Under the pieces are notes generated by a model. The model made no database searches and was not told the origin of the DNA. It saw only the letters and a list, made by a program, of their open reading frames with translations. Both the position numbers and the translations under genes were made by a program. Shown here piece by piece: positions 28,501 through 36,946 of a stretch of DNA of 64,000 nt (within the stretch, counting starts at the first letter, position 1; each line of letters opens with the position of its first letter). The DNA comes from Psychromonas sp. CNPT3. Its GTDB lineage: Bacteria; Pseudomonadota; Gammaproteobacteria; Enterobacterales; Psychromonadaceae. Location: positions 515,883-579,882 of the forward strand of contig NC_020802.1 of NCBI RefSeq assembly GCF_000153405.2, written 5' to 3'.

Positions 28501-30225
28501 ATGCCTCGTATTAAATTAAAGCAACGTCAACGTATTTTCCTCAATGAACTCACCCTTCCTTGCTCTGCATTATTGCAAAAACTTTATATTGATCGTGGCA
28601 TAACCTCGGTTAGCGAGTTAGATCTCAGTACCAAAACCTTGTTATCAGCCTCTTCTTTAAAAGGTATATCTGAAGCCTGCTCACTATTATATCAAGCGCT
28701 ATTAAGTGCGAAAAAAATCGTGATTGTAGGCGATTTTGATGCCGACGGTGCAACCAGTACGGCGTTAAGTCTATTATGTTTGCGTGAATTAGGGTTTATG
28801 AACGTTGATTACTTGATACCCAATCGTTTTGATTACGGTTATGGCTTGACCCCTGAAAGTGTGGATTTAGCGATTGCTAAAGGCGCTCAATTATTAATAA
28901 CAGTGGATAATGGAATTTCGAGTATTAAGGGGGTGGCTTACGCAAAAGAAAAAGGATTACAAGTCCTTATCACCGATCATCATTTACCTGCAGAGGTATT
29001 ACCTAATGCAGATGTCATTGTCGATCCGAATCAAAAGGACTGTTTATTTCCGAGTAAAAATTTGGCGGGAGTAGGCGTCGCTTTTTATATTATGTCAGCA
29101 TTACGCTCTTATATGATCCAAAAAGATCACTTTTCAGATAAGGGTATACGCCCTCCGACCTTAACTAAATTTTTAGATATCGTCGCCTTAGGTACGGTTG
29201 CCGATGTGGTGATCTTAGATGCGAATAATCGCACTTTGGTTGAGCAAGGTTTGATGCGCATTAGGGCCGGTGCTTGCCGCTTAGGCATTAGTGCTTTAAT
29301 TAAAGTTGCTAAACGCGCGCAGCATTCATTGGTGGCCAGTGATTTAGGATTTTCTTTAGGGCCAAGATTAAATGCAGCGGGACGCCTTGACGAAATGCGC
29401 CACGGCGTTGAATTATTATTATGTGAAGACGCAGTGCAAGCTGATTTGTTAGCACAAGAATTAGACGCTCTGAATCATACGCGCCGTGAGATAGAGCAAG
29501 GCATGCAAGAAGAAGCCTTACAGGCATTAGAAAACTTAGCGTTAGATGAAAAAAACATGCCTTATGCGATTTGTTTATTTGATGAAAGTTGGCATCAAGG
29601 CGTTATCGGTTTAGTGGCCTCGCGTATAAAAGAGCGTTATTACCGACCTACCTTTGTTTTTGCTAAAGCGAATGATACTGAGATAAAAGCGTCTGCTCGC
29701 TCTATAGCTGGCATACATATTCGCGATATATTAGATTTGCTAGACAAAAAAATGCCAGGGATGATCTTGAAATTTGGTGGTCATGCGATGGCCGCTGGTT
29801 TGTCAATTAAAGCGACGGATTTTGAACGTTTTAAACAAGGCTTAAATGAAGTATTAGCTTCTCAAGTTGACGCTGATATTTTACAAAATGTGTTACTTTC
29901 AGATGGCCCCTTGCAGGGTAAAGATTTAACCTTGGAGCAAGCATATGAACTGCGTAATGCAGGGCCATGGGGACAGGGCTTTCCCGCGCCTTTATTTGAT
30001 GCGTATTTTAAAATAATAGAGCAACGTTTAGTGGGTGAAAAACACCTTAAAATGGTATTAGAGTGCGAAGGTACGGTGGTTGATGCGATTGCTTTTAATG
30101 TGGATTTGGATATTTGGCCGGATCCTCGTATACGTCAGGTTTTTTGTGCTTATCGTCTCGACGTAAATGAGTTTAGAGGCGCAAGTAATGTACAATTATT
30201 GATTGAGTTATTAGAGGTGCGTTAA
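28501..30225 (+). CDS. recJ: Single-stranded-DNA-specific 5'-3' exonuclease RecJ
   Basis: DHH-family exonuclease acting in RecF-pathway recombination, mismatch repair and base excision repair. The 574 residues compare with 577 in E. coli. Motif I is GDFDADGATSTAL (about 78-90), the DHH motif is ITDHHLPAE (about 158-166), and DLVALGTVADVV-like and LGPRLNAAGRLD motifs follow. A DHHA1 domain (KFGGHAMAAG) and a C-terminal OB-like domain (GPWGQGFPAPLFD) complete the protein. The ATG start has only a weak GAG upstream. Confidence 0.96.
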   Translation: MPRIKLKQRQRIFLNELTLPCSALLQKLYIDRGITSVSELDLSTKTLLSASSLKGISEACSLLYQALLSAKKIVIVGDFDADGATSTALSLLCLRELGFMNVDYLIPNRFDYGYGLTPESVDLAIAKGAQLLITVDNGISSIKGVAYAKEKGLQVLITDHHLPAEVLPNADVIVDPNQKDCLFPSKNLAGVGVAFYIMSALRSYMIQKDHFSDKGIRPPTLTKFLDIVALGTVADVVILDANNRTLVEQGLMRIRAGACRLGISALIKVAKRAQHSLVASDLGFSLGPRLNAAGRLDEMRHGVELLLCEDAVQADLLAQELDALNHTRREIEQGMQEEALQALENLALDEKNMPYAICLFDESWHQGVIGLVASRIKERYYRPTFVFAKANDTEIKASARSIAGIHIRDILDLLDKKMPGMILKFGGHAMAAGLSIKATDFERFKQGLNEVLASQVDADILQNVLLSDGPLQGKDLTLEQAYELRNAGPWGQGFPAPLFDAYFKIIEQRLVGEKHLKMVLECEGTVVDAIAFNVDLDIWPDPRIRQVFCAYRLDVNEFRGASNVQLLIELLEVR

Positions 30226-30248
30226 AACCGGAGTTCAATTAAGAATAG

Positions 30249-30298
30249 AACGTCGAGACAAAGCGGGTCTGTTACTTTGCTTTATCTCTCTCGACGTT
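30249..30298. repeat. Inverted repeat between recJ and trmL
   Basis: AACGTCGAGA at 30249-30258 pairs with TCTCGACGTT at 30289-30298, and the inner AAAGC / GCTTT can extend the hairpin. No T-run follows on either side, so it may be a factor-independent stop with weak tail, or simply an end structure for the two convergent genes. Confidence 0.6.
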
Positions 30299-30319
30299 AA
30301 CGTGAAGAGGGCGTATTTA

Positions 30320-30784
30320 TTACACTGCGCCATTAAAATCAAGTTGTCGCCATGCTTCGTATACAAAAACAGAAACGGCATTGGCAAGGTTCATTGAACG
30401 ACTATTGGGTTGCATAGGAATACGTAATTTTTGCTCTAAGGGTAATGCATCAAGTAATTCGCTCGGTAATCCGCGAGTCTCAGGACCAAAAAGTAATACA
30501 TCACCGGATTGGAAATTTGCTTGGCTGTGGTAGGTTGTTGTTTTGGTCGTACACGCTAAAATACGTTTGCCTTTAACTGACTCTAAAAAGTCTTGGTAGT
30601 TCTTATGGTGTTTTATATTGGCAATCTCATGATAATCTAAGCCGGCTCTACGCACTCTTTTCTCATTAAAATCAAATCCTAGAGGCTCAATGAGGTGTAA
30701 AATGCACCCTGTATTTGCACAAACGCGAATGATAGCGCCTGTATTTTGTGGGATTTCGGGTTCAAAAAGTGCAATTTCTATCAT
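30320..30784 (-). CDS. trmL: tRNA (cytidine(34)/uridine(34)-2'-O)-methyltransferase TrmL
   Basis: A small SPOUT-class methyltransferase that modifies the wobble ribose of tRNA-Leu isoacceptors. The 154 residues have the knotted SAM site pieces: [13 protein letters not shown] (residues 8-20), the [12 protein letters not shown] block (about 96-107) and [19 protein letters not shown] (about 120-138). It stands alone on the minus strand between convergent recJ and the cpxR gene. Confidence 0.95.
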   Translation of the reverse strand: MIEIALFEPEIPQNTGAIIRVCANTGCILHLIEPLGFDFNEKRVRRAGLDYHEIANIKHHKNYQDFLESVKGKRILACTTKTTTYHSQANFQSGDVLLFGPETRGLPSELLDALPLEQKLRIPMQPNSRSMNLANAVSVFVYEAWRQLDFNGAV

Positions 30785-30882
30785 GGTAGTGACCTTCTAG
30801 GCGGTAAATTTGAAAAGAGATCCAATTGTAGAGCGATCCCTTACATACATCAAGATTTTAGCGCCTATTTAGTTTTATGATT

Positions 30883-31584
30883 TTAAGCGGGAATTTGTAA
30901 TGTATCTTCAACCCACATATAACCTTTTCCACGAAAGTTTTTAACGCGAGTATTTCCGTCGATGCGTGGTGGTAATTTGCGTCTAATATTACTGAGGTGC
31001 ATATCAATACTACGATCAAAGGGCAGTAATTTCTTACCTAAAATATCTTCACTTAACTCTACTTTAGAGAATATTTTACCGGGATGGGTTAAAAAAGTTT
31101 CAAGTAACAACAATTCTGTGGTGGTCAATTCAATGGTAAAGTTTTGACATATAACTTGTTGTTGATCATGATAAAGTTGCACATCTAAGTACGATATCAT
31201 GTCTTTTGGGTCAATTTTTTTATGCTGATTTCGGCGTAAAATTGAGAGTGTTTGCGCTAATAGATCGCGTTCACAAAAAGGTTTTGTAAGATAATCATCC
31301 GCATTCATTGCTACGCCGAGTGCTTTATCGATAGGATCGCCTTTATTGGCAAGAATGAGTACAGGTACATCACTTTTTTGGCGTAATAATTTTAACATAT
31401 CCATGCCATTCATTCGTGGCATCATCGCATCTAAAATCAACATGTCATAATCACCCGATAGGGCTTTTTGTAATCCTTGTTCACCGTCAAAGGCGATATC
31501 TACAATAAAGTTTTCTTTGCGAAGAAAGTCGGAAAGTAAAGAGACAAGCTCTTTGTCATCATCAATTAGAAGTAGTTTTTTCAT
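30883..31584 (-). CDS. cpxR: Envelope-stress response regulator CpxR (orphan, no cpxA adjacent)
   Basis: An OmpR-family DNA-binding regulator of 233 residues. The receiver domain has D8-D9-D10, the phospho-acceptor D52 in LILDAMMPRMNG and K101 in LTKPF. The C-terminal winged helix contains LTTTELLLLETFLTHPG, the strongly Cpx-like LGKKLLPFDRSIDMHLSNIRRKLP, and GKGYMW. The conserved Thr/Ser of the receiver switch is replaced by Ala79 (VLILANKG where relatives have a -LTA-type sequence). The usual partner cpxA does not follow: the next gene downstream is trmL. The position opposite fieF matches the E. coli cpxR locus, though cpxP is missing. Whether it is phosphorylated by a distant CpxA cannot be seen here. 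Confidence 0.88.
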   Translation of the reverse strand: MKKLLLIDDDKELVSLLSDFLRKENFIVDIAFDGEQGLQKALSGDYDMLILDAMMPRMNGMDMLKLLRQKSDVPVLILANKGDPIDKALGVAMNADDYLTKPFCERDLLAQTLSILRRNQHKKIDPKDMISYLDVQLYHDQQQVICQNFTIELTTTELLLLETFLTHPGKIFSKVELSEDILGKKLLPFDRSIDMHLSNIRRKLPPRIDGNTRVKNFRGKGYMWVEDTLQIPA

Positions 31585-31878
31585 GTAATTACCTTAATAA
31601 GAACGTCTCTATTTAGGTAATTTGTCTATGAAATTAGGCAAATAATCTAAAAATAGAGATAAGAGAAAAATTAAATGTATCTTCAATTCAAATCCATTCG
31701 TATTTAAAGAATATTACTTAACTTAAGTTATATTTTAACTGCGCTTATAATAAACTGTATCTTGTTTTTTTGTAAGTCGTTTTGCAATGTTTTTTATAAA
31801 ATTTTTGTTGTTATTTTAACGTTTTAATGTAGAGATGTCATTTAATTGTGTTTCTGTGTACCTAAAATCACCGCTATC

Positions 31879-31906
31879 TGGTTTCGCTAAATAAAGCGTT
31901 TATAAT
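31879..31906 (+). promoter_or_regulatory. Candidate promoter of fieF-cysE
   Basis: TGGTTT at 31879-31884 and TATAAT at 31901-31906 with a 16-base spacer, about 25 bases before the fieF start. The rest of the 346-base cpxR-fieF gap has a nine-base inverted repeat (TCTCTATTT / AAATAGAGA near 31604 and 31654) but no visible cpxP gene and no clear paired GTAAA CpxR box. Confidence 0.55.
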
Positions 31907-31930
31907 GATAGCTCATTTATAGGAAAGGGG

Positions 31931-32887
31931 TTGGGTTTGTTTGCTGAATATAAACAAGATGATTATGCAAGATTAGTAAATCTTGCAGGGCGTGTTGCCA
32001 TTTTTGCCGCCTCGTTATTAATTGTTGTAAAATTAGGTGCTTGGTTTCTGACAGGCTCTGCGAGTGTATTAGCAGCCTTAACCGACTCCCTAATGGATGT
32101 GACAACTTCTATTATTAATTTACTCGCCATAAAAATAGCCTTACAACCGGCGGATGATGATCATCGTTTTGGTCATGGTAAAGCAGAAAGCTTAGCGGGA
32201 CTTTCTCAAGCCGCCTTTATTACTGGTTCTGCCGTGTTTTTGATGTTTAATGGTATTGCTGCGTTTATTAATGGTCAGCAAATGACGTCTAGTCATATCG
32301 GTATTATTGTCATGATATTTTCTGTTGTGATCACATTAGCTTTAGTTTTGTTTCAAAATTATGTGGTTAAAAAAACGGGTAGTATGGCCATTAAAGCGGA
32401 TTCATTGCATTATCGTACGGATATTGTGTTAAATGGCGCCGTGTTATTAGCCATTATTCTAACGGGATTTGGTTGGTATTGGATCGATGCTTTATTTTCA
32501 ATTTTAGTCAGTTTTTATATACTTTATGGGGCGTGGGAAATTGGCTTACAATCTATTAATGCATTAATGGATAAGCAATTATCCAAAGCAGATGAAGTGC
32601 GGATAATTAAAGCAGTTAGCCATATAGAAGGCGTTCGTGGGATGCATGATTTGCGTACACGTCAATCGGGTAATGTTAAGTTTATTCAATTACATTTAGA
32701 ATTAGATGATGATCAAACTTTACTTGAAGCACATAAAAAATCAGAGAAACTTGAATATATACTAGAGAAATCATTTGCGCATGCGGATATATTGATTCAT
32801 TTAGATCCTTTATCAATGGTCCCATTGCACAAACGCAATAATTACGCCCCCGAAGAGCGTACTCAAAACTTAACTAAGGACACGTAA
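31931..32887 (+). CDS. fieF: Cation-efflux pump FieF (CDF family)
   Basis: A proton-coupled exporter of divalent iron/zinc. The 318-residue product has six membrane segments. The metal site is in TM2 (AALTDSLMDVTTS, with the D-x3-D pair) and TM5 (HYRTDIVLNGA, the H-x3-D pair). The loop signature DDDHRFGHGKAESLA and the cytoplasmic metal-binding domain with HDLRTRQSGN and IQLHLELDDD follow. The start is uncertain: TTG 31931 abuts the AGGAAAGGGG run, while TTG 31937 has a better spacing of 6 from GGGG. It ends two bases before cysE, so the two are probably co-transcribed. Confidence 0.93.
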   Translation: MGLFAEYKQDDYARLVNLAGRVAIFAASLLIVVKLGAWFLTGSASVLAALTDSLMDVTTSIINLLAIKIALQPADDDHRFGHGKAESLAGLSQAAFITGSAVFLMFNGIAAFINGQQMTSSHIGIIVMIFSVVITLALVLFQNYVVKKTGSMAIKADSLHYRTDIVLNGAVLLAIILTGFGWYWIDALFSILVSFYILYGAWEIGLQSINALMDKQLSKADEVRIIKAVSHIEGVRGMHDLRTRQSGNVKFIQLHLELDDDQTLLEAHKKSEKLEYILEKSFAHADILIHLDPLSMVPLHKRNNYAPEERTQNLTKDT

Positions 32888-32889
32888 TA

Positions 32890-33669
32890 ATGTCGCTATT
32901 ACAAGAACAATTATGGAATAAAATAAGAGATGAAGCTTGGGGATATTCAGCAAATGAGCCTATTCTAGCGAGTTTTTTTTATTCGACAATACTCAACCAT
33001 AAAGATTTAAAATCCGCATTAAGTTATCAATTAGCAGGACGACTTGATAGTAGTACCATGCCGGCTATTTTAGTTCGTGAAGTTATTGAAGATGCGTTCA
33101 GCAATGATCCTGAGATCTTAAATGCTGCGATGGCTGATATTATCGCAGTACAAGAGCGAGATCCTGCTGTGGGTGATTTTTCAACACCCTTATTATACCT
33201 TAAAGGATTTCATGCGTTACAGGTACACCGCATTGCAAACTGGTTGTGGAAACAAAACCGTCGACCTTTAGCGCTGTACTTACAAAATCGCAGTTCAGAA
33301 TTGTTTGCGGTTGATGTACACCCTGCCGCCACCATAGGTAAAGGCATTATGTTTGATCATGCGACAGGCGTAGTGATTGGAGAAACAGCTGTGATTGAAG
33401 ATAATGTGTCTTTATTACAAGGTGTAACCCTTGGGGGAACCGGTAAAAATTGTGGCGATCGACATCCTAAAATACGTCAAGGTGTGATGATTGGTGCTGG
33501 GGCCAAAGTGTTGGGTAATATTGAAGTCGGAGTGGGGGCTAAAATTGGTGCTGGTAGTGTGGTACTTGAGGCTGTTCCTGAGCACACCACGGTCGCAGGG
33601 GTTCCTGCAAAAATCGTTGGGCACCCATCTTGCGCTATGCCATCACTATCCATGGATCAAGATATTTAG
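32890..33669 (+). CDS. cysE: Serine O-acetyltransferase CysE
   Basis: Makes O-acetylserine from serine and acetyl-CoA, the carbon skeleton for cysteine. The 259-residue protein has the N-terminal helical domain (ALSYQLAGRLDSS, RDPAVGDFSTPLLYLKGFHALQ). A left-handed hexapeptide-repeat beta helix follows, with the active-site histidines in DVHPAATIG and FDHATGVVIGE, then GGTGKNCGDRHPKI. The tail is shorter than E. coli's (273 residues) but still ends in Ile (SMDQDI), the residue that inserts into CysK to form the cysteine synthase complex. Its last codons are similar to part of the 86-bp repeats that begin right after it. Confidence 0.96.
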   Translation: MSLLQEQLWNKIRDEAWGYSANEPILASFFYSTILNHKDLKSALSYQLAGRLDSSTMPAILVREVIEDAFSNDPEILNAAMADIIAVQERDPAVGDFSTPLLYLKGFHALQVHRIANWLWKQNRRPLALYLQNRSSELFAVDVHPAATIGKGIMFDHATGVVIGETAVIEDNVSLLQGVTLGGTGKNCGDRHPKIRQGVMIGAGAKVLGNIEVGVGAKIGAGSVVLEAVPEHTTVAGVPAKIVGHPSCAMPSLSMDQDI

Positions 33670-34028
33670 TCTGCCATAGAAAATGAGGTTGGATTGACTG
33701 TATCAACCTCAATATTTTCACTCTGATATCAGTATTAATTGAGCAAGATATTTAATCAACCAATAAAAAAGAGGTTGTATTGACGGTATCAACTTCAGTG
33801 TTTTCACTCTGATTTCAGTATTAATTGAGCAAGATATTTAGTCAACCAATAAAAAAGAGGTTGGATTGATAGTATCAACCTCAATATTTTCACTCTGATA
33901 TCAGTATTAATTGGGCAAGATATTTAATCAACCAATAAAAAAGAGGTTGTATTGACGGTATCAACTTCAGTGTTTTCACTCTGATATCAGTATTAATTGG
34001 GCAAGATATTTAGTCAACCAATACAAAT
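33670..34028. repeat. Four tandem 86-bp repeats, each with a terminator-like hairpin
   Basis: Units start at GAGGTTG in 33685, 33771, 33857 and 33943, an exact 86-base period. Each has the hairpin GAGGTTG...CAACCTC (or CAACTTC with a G-U pair), then a constant TTTTCACTCTGAT-TCAGTATTAATTG segment, then GCAAGATATTTARTCAACCAATA and an A-run. Units 1 and 3 share one hairpin version and units 2 and 4 another, so a 172-base dimer seems to have been copied. The segment CAAGATATTTAGTC also forms the last codons and stop of cysE, and the last unit supplies the stop and final codons of the opposite DUF1653 gene. Each unit can act as a terminator for both convergent genes. Confidence 0.95.
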
Positions 34029-34225
34029 CGAGCTCGTATCACACCATCAATCTCAACATTTTCGGTGAACATTGTAAGTGGTCTCACCCATAAATCTTGT
34101 GCGCCATAAAGTGGTCGATAAACAACCATTTTTTCTTCTGTTTCACTGTGTATTGCAATTCCTTGCACCTGATAAAAATTTCCTTTGTAATGCTGATATT
34201 TCCCACAGGGAATTGAATTGTGCAT
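34010..34225 (-). CDS. DUF1653 family protein
   Basis: A 71-residue protein with the full DUF1653 pattern: CGKYQHYKGNFYQVQGIAIHSET (about 7-29), VVYRPLYGAQDLWVRPLTMF (about 34-53) and a closing GVIRARFVLVD. The family is widespread, small and of unknown function; it has a compact beta fold. Its stop codon lies in the last copy of the 86-bp repeats, so its final codons belong to the repeat sequence. Confidence 0.88.
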   Translation of the reverse strand: MHNSIPCGKYQHYKGNFYQVQGIAIHSETEEKMVVYRPLYGAQDLWVRPLTMFTENVEIDGVIRARFVLVD

Positions 34226-34369
34226 TTATCTCTCACTTATTATACTTAAAAGTGGGAAAAGAGTAACATGTTCACTTTTATTTACCTAAAAGCAAAACAA
34301 AGGTTGAATAAGAGGGCAGGAATGCTTATTCTCAGAAAATTGAACAAATTCCTTTAAGGGGCGAATTAA

Positions 34370-34603
34370 ATGACATTAGATCTATTGGAAAAACTAGAAA
34401 GTAAAATTAACAATGCAGTGGACAATATTGCTTTGTTACAAATGGAAGTTGAAGATTTAAAAGATGACAAATTAACGCTAGCTGAAAAAAATGACGTGCT
34501 ACAAGCAGAAAATACTAAGCTTACTGATGAGCATCTACAGTGGCAGTCACGTTTAAGTGCGCTAGTCGGGAAAATAGAACAGGCTGAAGAAAGCCTACTC
34601 TAA
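34370..34603 (+). CDS. zapB: Cell division protein ZapB
   Basis: A coiled-coil protein recruited to the Z ring through ZapA, where it helps link the divisome to the chromosome terminus through MatP. The 77 residues (E. coli 81) are almost all coiled coil: LDLLEKLESKINNAVDNIAL, LQMEVEDLK and a C-terminal WQSRLSALVGKIEQ. AAGGGG lies about 7 bases before the ATG. It faces rraA across a terminator, the same neighbour as in E. coli. Confidence 0.93.
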   Translation: MTLDLLEKLESKINNAVDNIALLQMEVEDLKDDKLTLAEKNDVLQAENTKLTDEHLQWQSRLSALVGKIEQAEESLL

Positions 34604-34632
34604 AAAACAGGCCTGTTTACAGGCCTTTTTTT
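34602..34632. terminator. Terminator between zapB and rraA
   Basis: AGGCCTGT / ACAGGCCT palindrome with minimal loop, A-run on the left and seven T on the right; usable by both convergent genes. Confidence 0.92.
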
Positions 34633-34641
34633 ATCTTCTAA

Positions 34642-35157
34642 TTATTCTTCTTCTTCGATTTCTTCTTCGAGTTCATCGACATCGAGAGGCTCAGGAGAAA
34701 TAACAATACCCGTGCTATCTGCGTATAGAATATCTTCTGGTAAGAAGGTCACGCCAGCAAAATTAATCGGCACGTTGATATCACCTACTTCAGTATCATC
34801 TGCACCTACAGGGATAGCCGTAATAGCTTGAATACCTATATCCATTTCTTCTAGTTGGGCAACTTCACGTACACAGCCATTTACAACAATGCCTTCCCAA
34901 CCGTTTTCAATAGCAAGCTCTGCAATATGTACATTAACTAATGCGCGACGTATAGATCCACCGCCATCAACTAATAACACTTTACCCGTGCCATTTTCTT
35001 CGAGAGCTTTATAAATAAGACCAACAGATTCAAAACATTTGACAGTGACAACTTCTCCTGCAAATGAATTTCGCCCACCAAAATTAGTGAGTAAAGGTTC
35101 AACAACATCAATAGTGTCTGCATAAATATCACAAAGAAGAGATGTATTATATTGCAT
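34642..35157 (-). CDS. rraA: Regulator of ribonuclease activity A, RraA
   Basis: RraA binds RNase E and the RhlB degradosome and inhibits mRNA decay. The 171-residue product shows the family blocks [44 protein letters not shown] (the phosphate-binding loop of the fold) and [10 protein letters not shown]. It then has a short acidic C-terminus ([11 protein letters not shown]) that is more negative than usual. The 373 bases between it and dacB hold no gene, only a short inverted repeat CTAACAA / TTGTTAG near 35474-35504 and AT-rich promoter-like sequence. Confidence 0.95.
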   Translation of the reverse strand: MQYNTSLLCDIYADTIDVVEPLLTNFGGRNSFAGEVVTVKCFESVGLIYKALEENGTGKVLLVDGGGSIRRALVNVHIAELAIENGWEGIVVNGCVREVAQLEEMDIGIQAITAIPVGADDTEVGDINVPINFAGVTFLPEDILYADSTGIVISPEPLDVDELEEEIEEEE

Positions 35158-35530
35158 GGGTTAGTTCGCCTATGGTTATAGAGAGTTATTCAAGTATAAA
35201 CGGAACGGCTTCATTTACAATGGATTGCCTGTATGAAACGCGATGTTTTAAAAATTTATACCAGTTTGTGCGTGTGAATGCAATGCTTGTTAGGCTAAAA
35301 ATAGGCTTAGTTAAAGTTTAACGTTAGGCTATACTTTTGCTTGCTATTTTTTTACATTTTATTTATATTTTATCTGTAGATAAATACCCATGAGACTATG
35401 ATTTTAAAGCCATGAAGGCTTATTATATCTTTAATCTAATCGTACATTATGGACTTGCCACTTTGTTTGAGACTAACAAGCGTTATCTATTTTTGTTAGC
35501 ATAACCATTCATCTTTTATGGAATAATTTA

Positions 35531-36946
35531 ATGTATAAAATTTTAGTTTCTTTTTTTTTCTGTAGCACGCTTTGGGCAAATGAATGGCAAGATTTAGAAC
35601 GGTTTTTACCACCTGGGACGCAATTATCCTATTTGGTTGTGGATGCTGCAACACAAAAAACAGTGGTATCTCATCATGCTAATACGTTACGGACTCCCGC
35701 GAGTGTACAAAAAGTTTTAACAGCGCTGGCAGCTAAAATATATCTAGGGGATGATTTTCGCTTTGAAACAAGCATTCGAGGATCTCGCGATAAGATCTCT
35801 CTCGGCAATTATCAAGGCTCTTTAAGTTTTCAGTTTGTAGGCGATCCAACACTATTACGCGTGGATATTCGCAAGATGTTATTACGCTTAAAATCTCTCG
35901 GAATAAAAAATATAAAAGGTGATTTTTTATTAAATAGTCATGCATTTAATGGCTACCAATGGAGTAATGGGCAAGCGTGGAATGATCTTGGTGTCTGTTA
36001 TACCGCGCCGAGTCATGCGATCATTGTTAATAAAAATTGTGTTCTAGGTAATTTAGGCCGTGGCGATGGTAAAACGGCCTCATTATTTATTCCACCTTAT
36101 GAGCCTATGCGTATTAGCAGTGATGTGCAGATTGTAAGTGTAGAAGAGAAACAGAAAGCTTTCTGTGATTTAGAGATAACGCGACACGAAAATAATAGAT
36201 ATCATCTCTGGGGTTGTATGGTGCCTCGAAGCGGTGCATTTCCTTTGGCTTTCGCGGTAAATGATCCGTTTAACTATGCAGCCGAAATTATCCGAAGCGA
36301 ATTAAAAAGAGTGGGTATTAAATTAACAGGTCAGGTACGAGAAGATAGCGCTTACCTTGTATCCGATAAATTGGTAACGCATCAATCAATAACACTCGAT
36401 CGTTTATTACTGCAGATGCTAAAAAATTCAGATAATTTAATTGCCGACAGTTTATTTAAAACATTAGGTGCACATTATTTTAATACATCAGGAAACTTTC
36501 GTAATGGTGCTTTGGCCCTTAAATTGATATTAGAGAAGCAGGGCATTGATCTTGGAAATAGCTATATAGTCGATGGATCTGGCTTATCTCGACATAATTT
36601 AATGAGCAGCAAGCTGTTTATGAAAGTGTTAAATTATATTTATAAACATGATAAAACATTACATATACTCGCCTCTTTTCCTATTGCGGGAAAAGATGGT
36701 ACGTTAAAGTACCATCGAGGGGTGCATGATACTTTATTAACCGAAAAAGTGATTGCTAAGACTGGCTCTATGAAAGGTGTCAGTAACTTATTAGGGCGCG
36801 TGAGTACCGCGCGTGGTGACATGCTTTTTGTGGTACTTCTCAATGCTTATGTACCCCTTAAAAGTGCATCTGTGAGCGTATTAGTATCAAAAGATCATTT
36901 TCAACGAGAATTTTTAAAACGTATTGTATTGCTTGGAAATGATTAA
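35531..36946 (+). CDS. dacB: D-alanyl-D-alanine carboxypeptidase/endopeptidase DacB (PBP4)
   Basis: A periplasmic class-C penicillin-binding protein that trims stem peptides and cleaves cross-links. The 471 residues include a signal peptide (cleaved after LWA, about residue 16). The active-site SxxK is in TPASVQKVLTALA (about 57-69), the SxN is in KNSDNLIADSLF (about 299-310) and the KTG is in IAKTGSMKGVSNLLGR (about 417). The large insert between SxxK and SxN typical of PBP4 is present. Its end overlaps the convergent lipoprotein gene by four bases. Confidence 0.94.
   Translation: MYKILVSFFFCSTLWANEWQDLERFLPPGTQLSYLVVDAATQKTVVSHHANTLRTPASVQKVLTALAAKIYLGDDFRFETSIRGSRDKISLGNYQGSLSFQFVGDPTLLRVDIRKMLLRLKSLGIKNIKGDFLLNSHAFNGYQWSNGQAWNDLGVCYTAPSHAIIVNKNCVLGNLGRGDGKTASLFIPPYEPMRISSDVQIVSVEEKQKAFCDLEITRHENNRYHLWGCMVPRSGAFPLAFAVNDPFNYAAEIIRSELKRVGIKLTGQVREDSAYLVSDKLVTHQSITLDRLLLQMLKNSDNLIADSLFKTLGAHYFNTSGNFRNGALALKLILEKQGIDLGNSYIVDGSGLSRHNLMSSKLFMKVLNYIYKHDKTLHILASFPIAGKDGTLKYHRGVHDTLLTEKVIAKTGSMKGVSNLLGRVSTARGDMLFVVLLNAYVPLKSASVSVLVSKDHFQREFLKRIVLLGND

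Noticed and set aside
33670-34028. Possible CRISPR array from the regular 86-bp period
   Set aside because: The whole period is conserved, with no variable spacers, and each unit is longer than a CRISPR repeat; it is a plain tandem duplication containing a hairpin.
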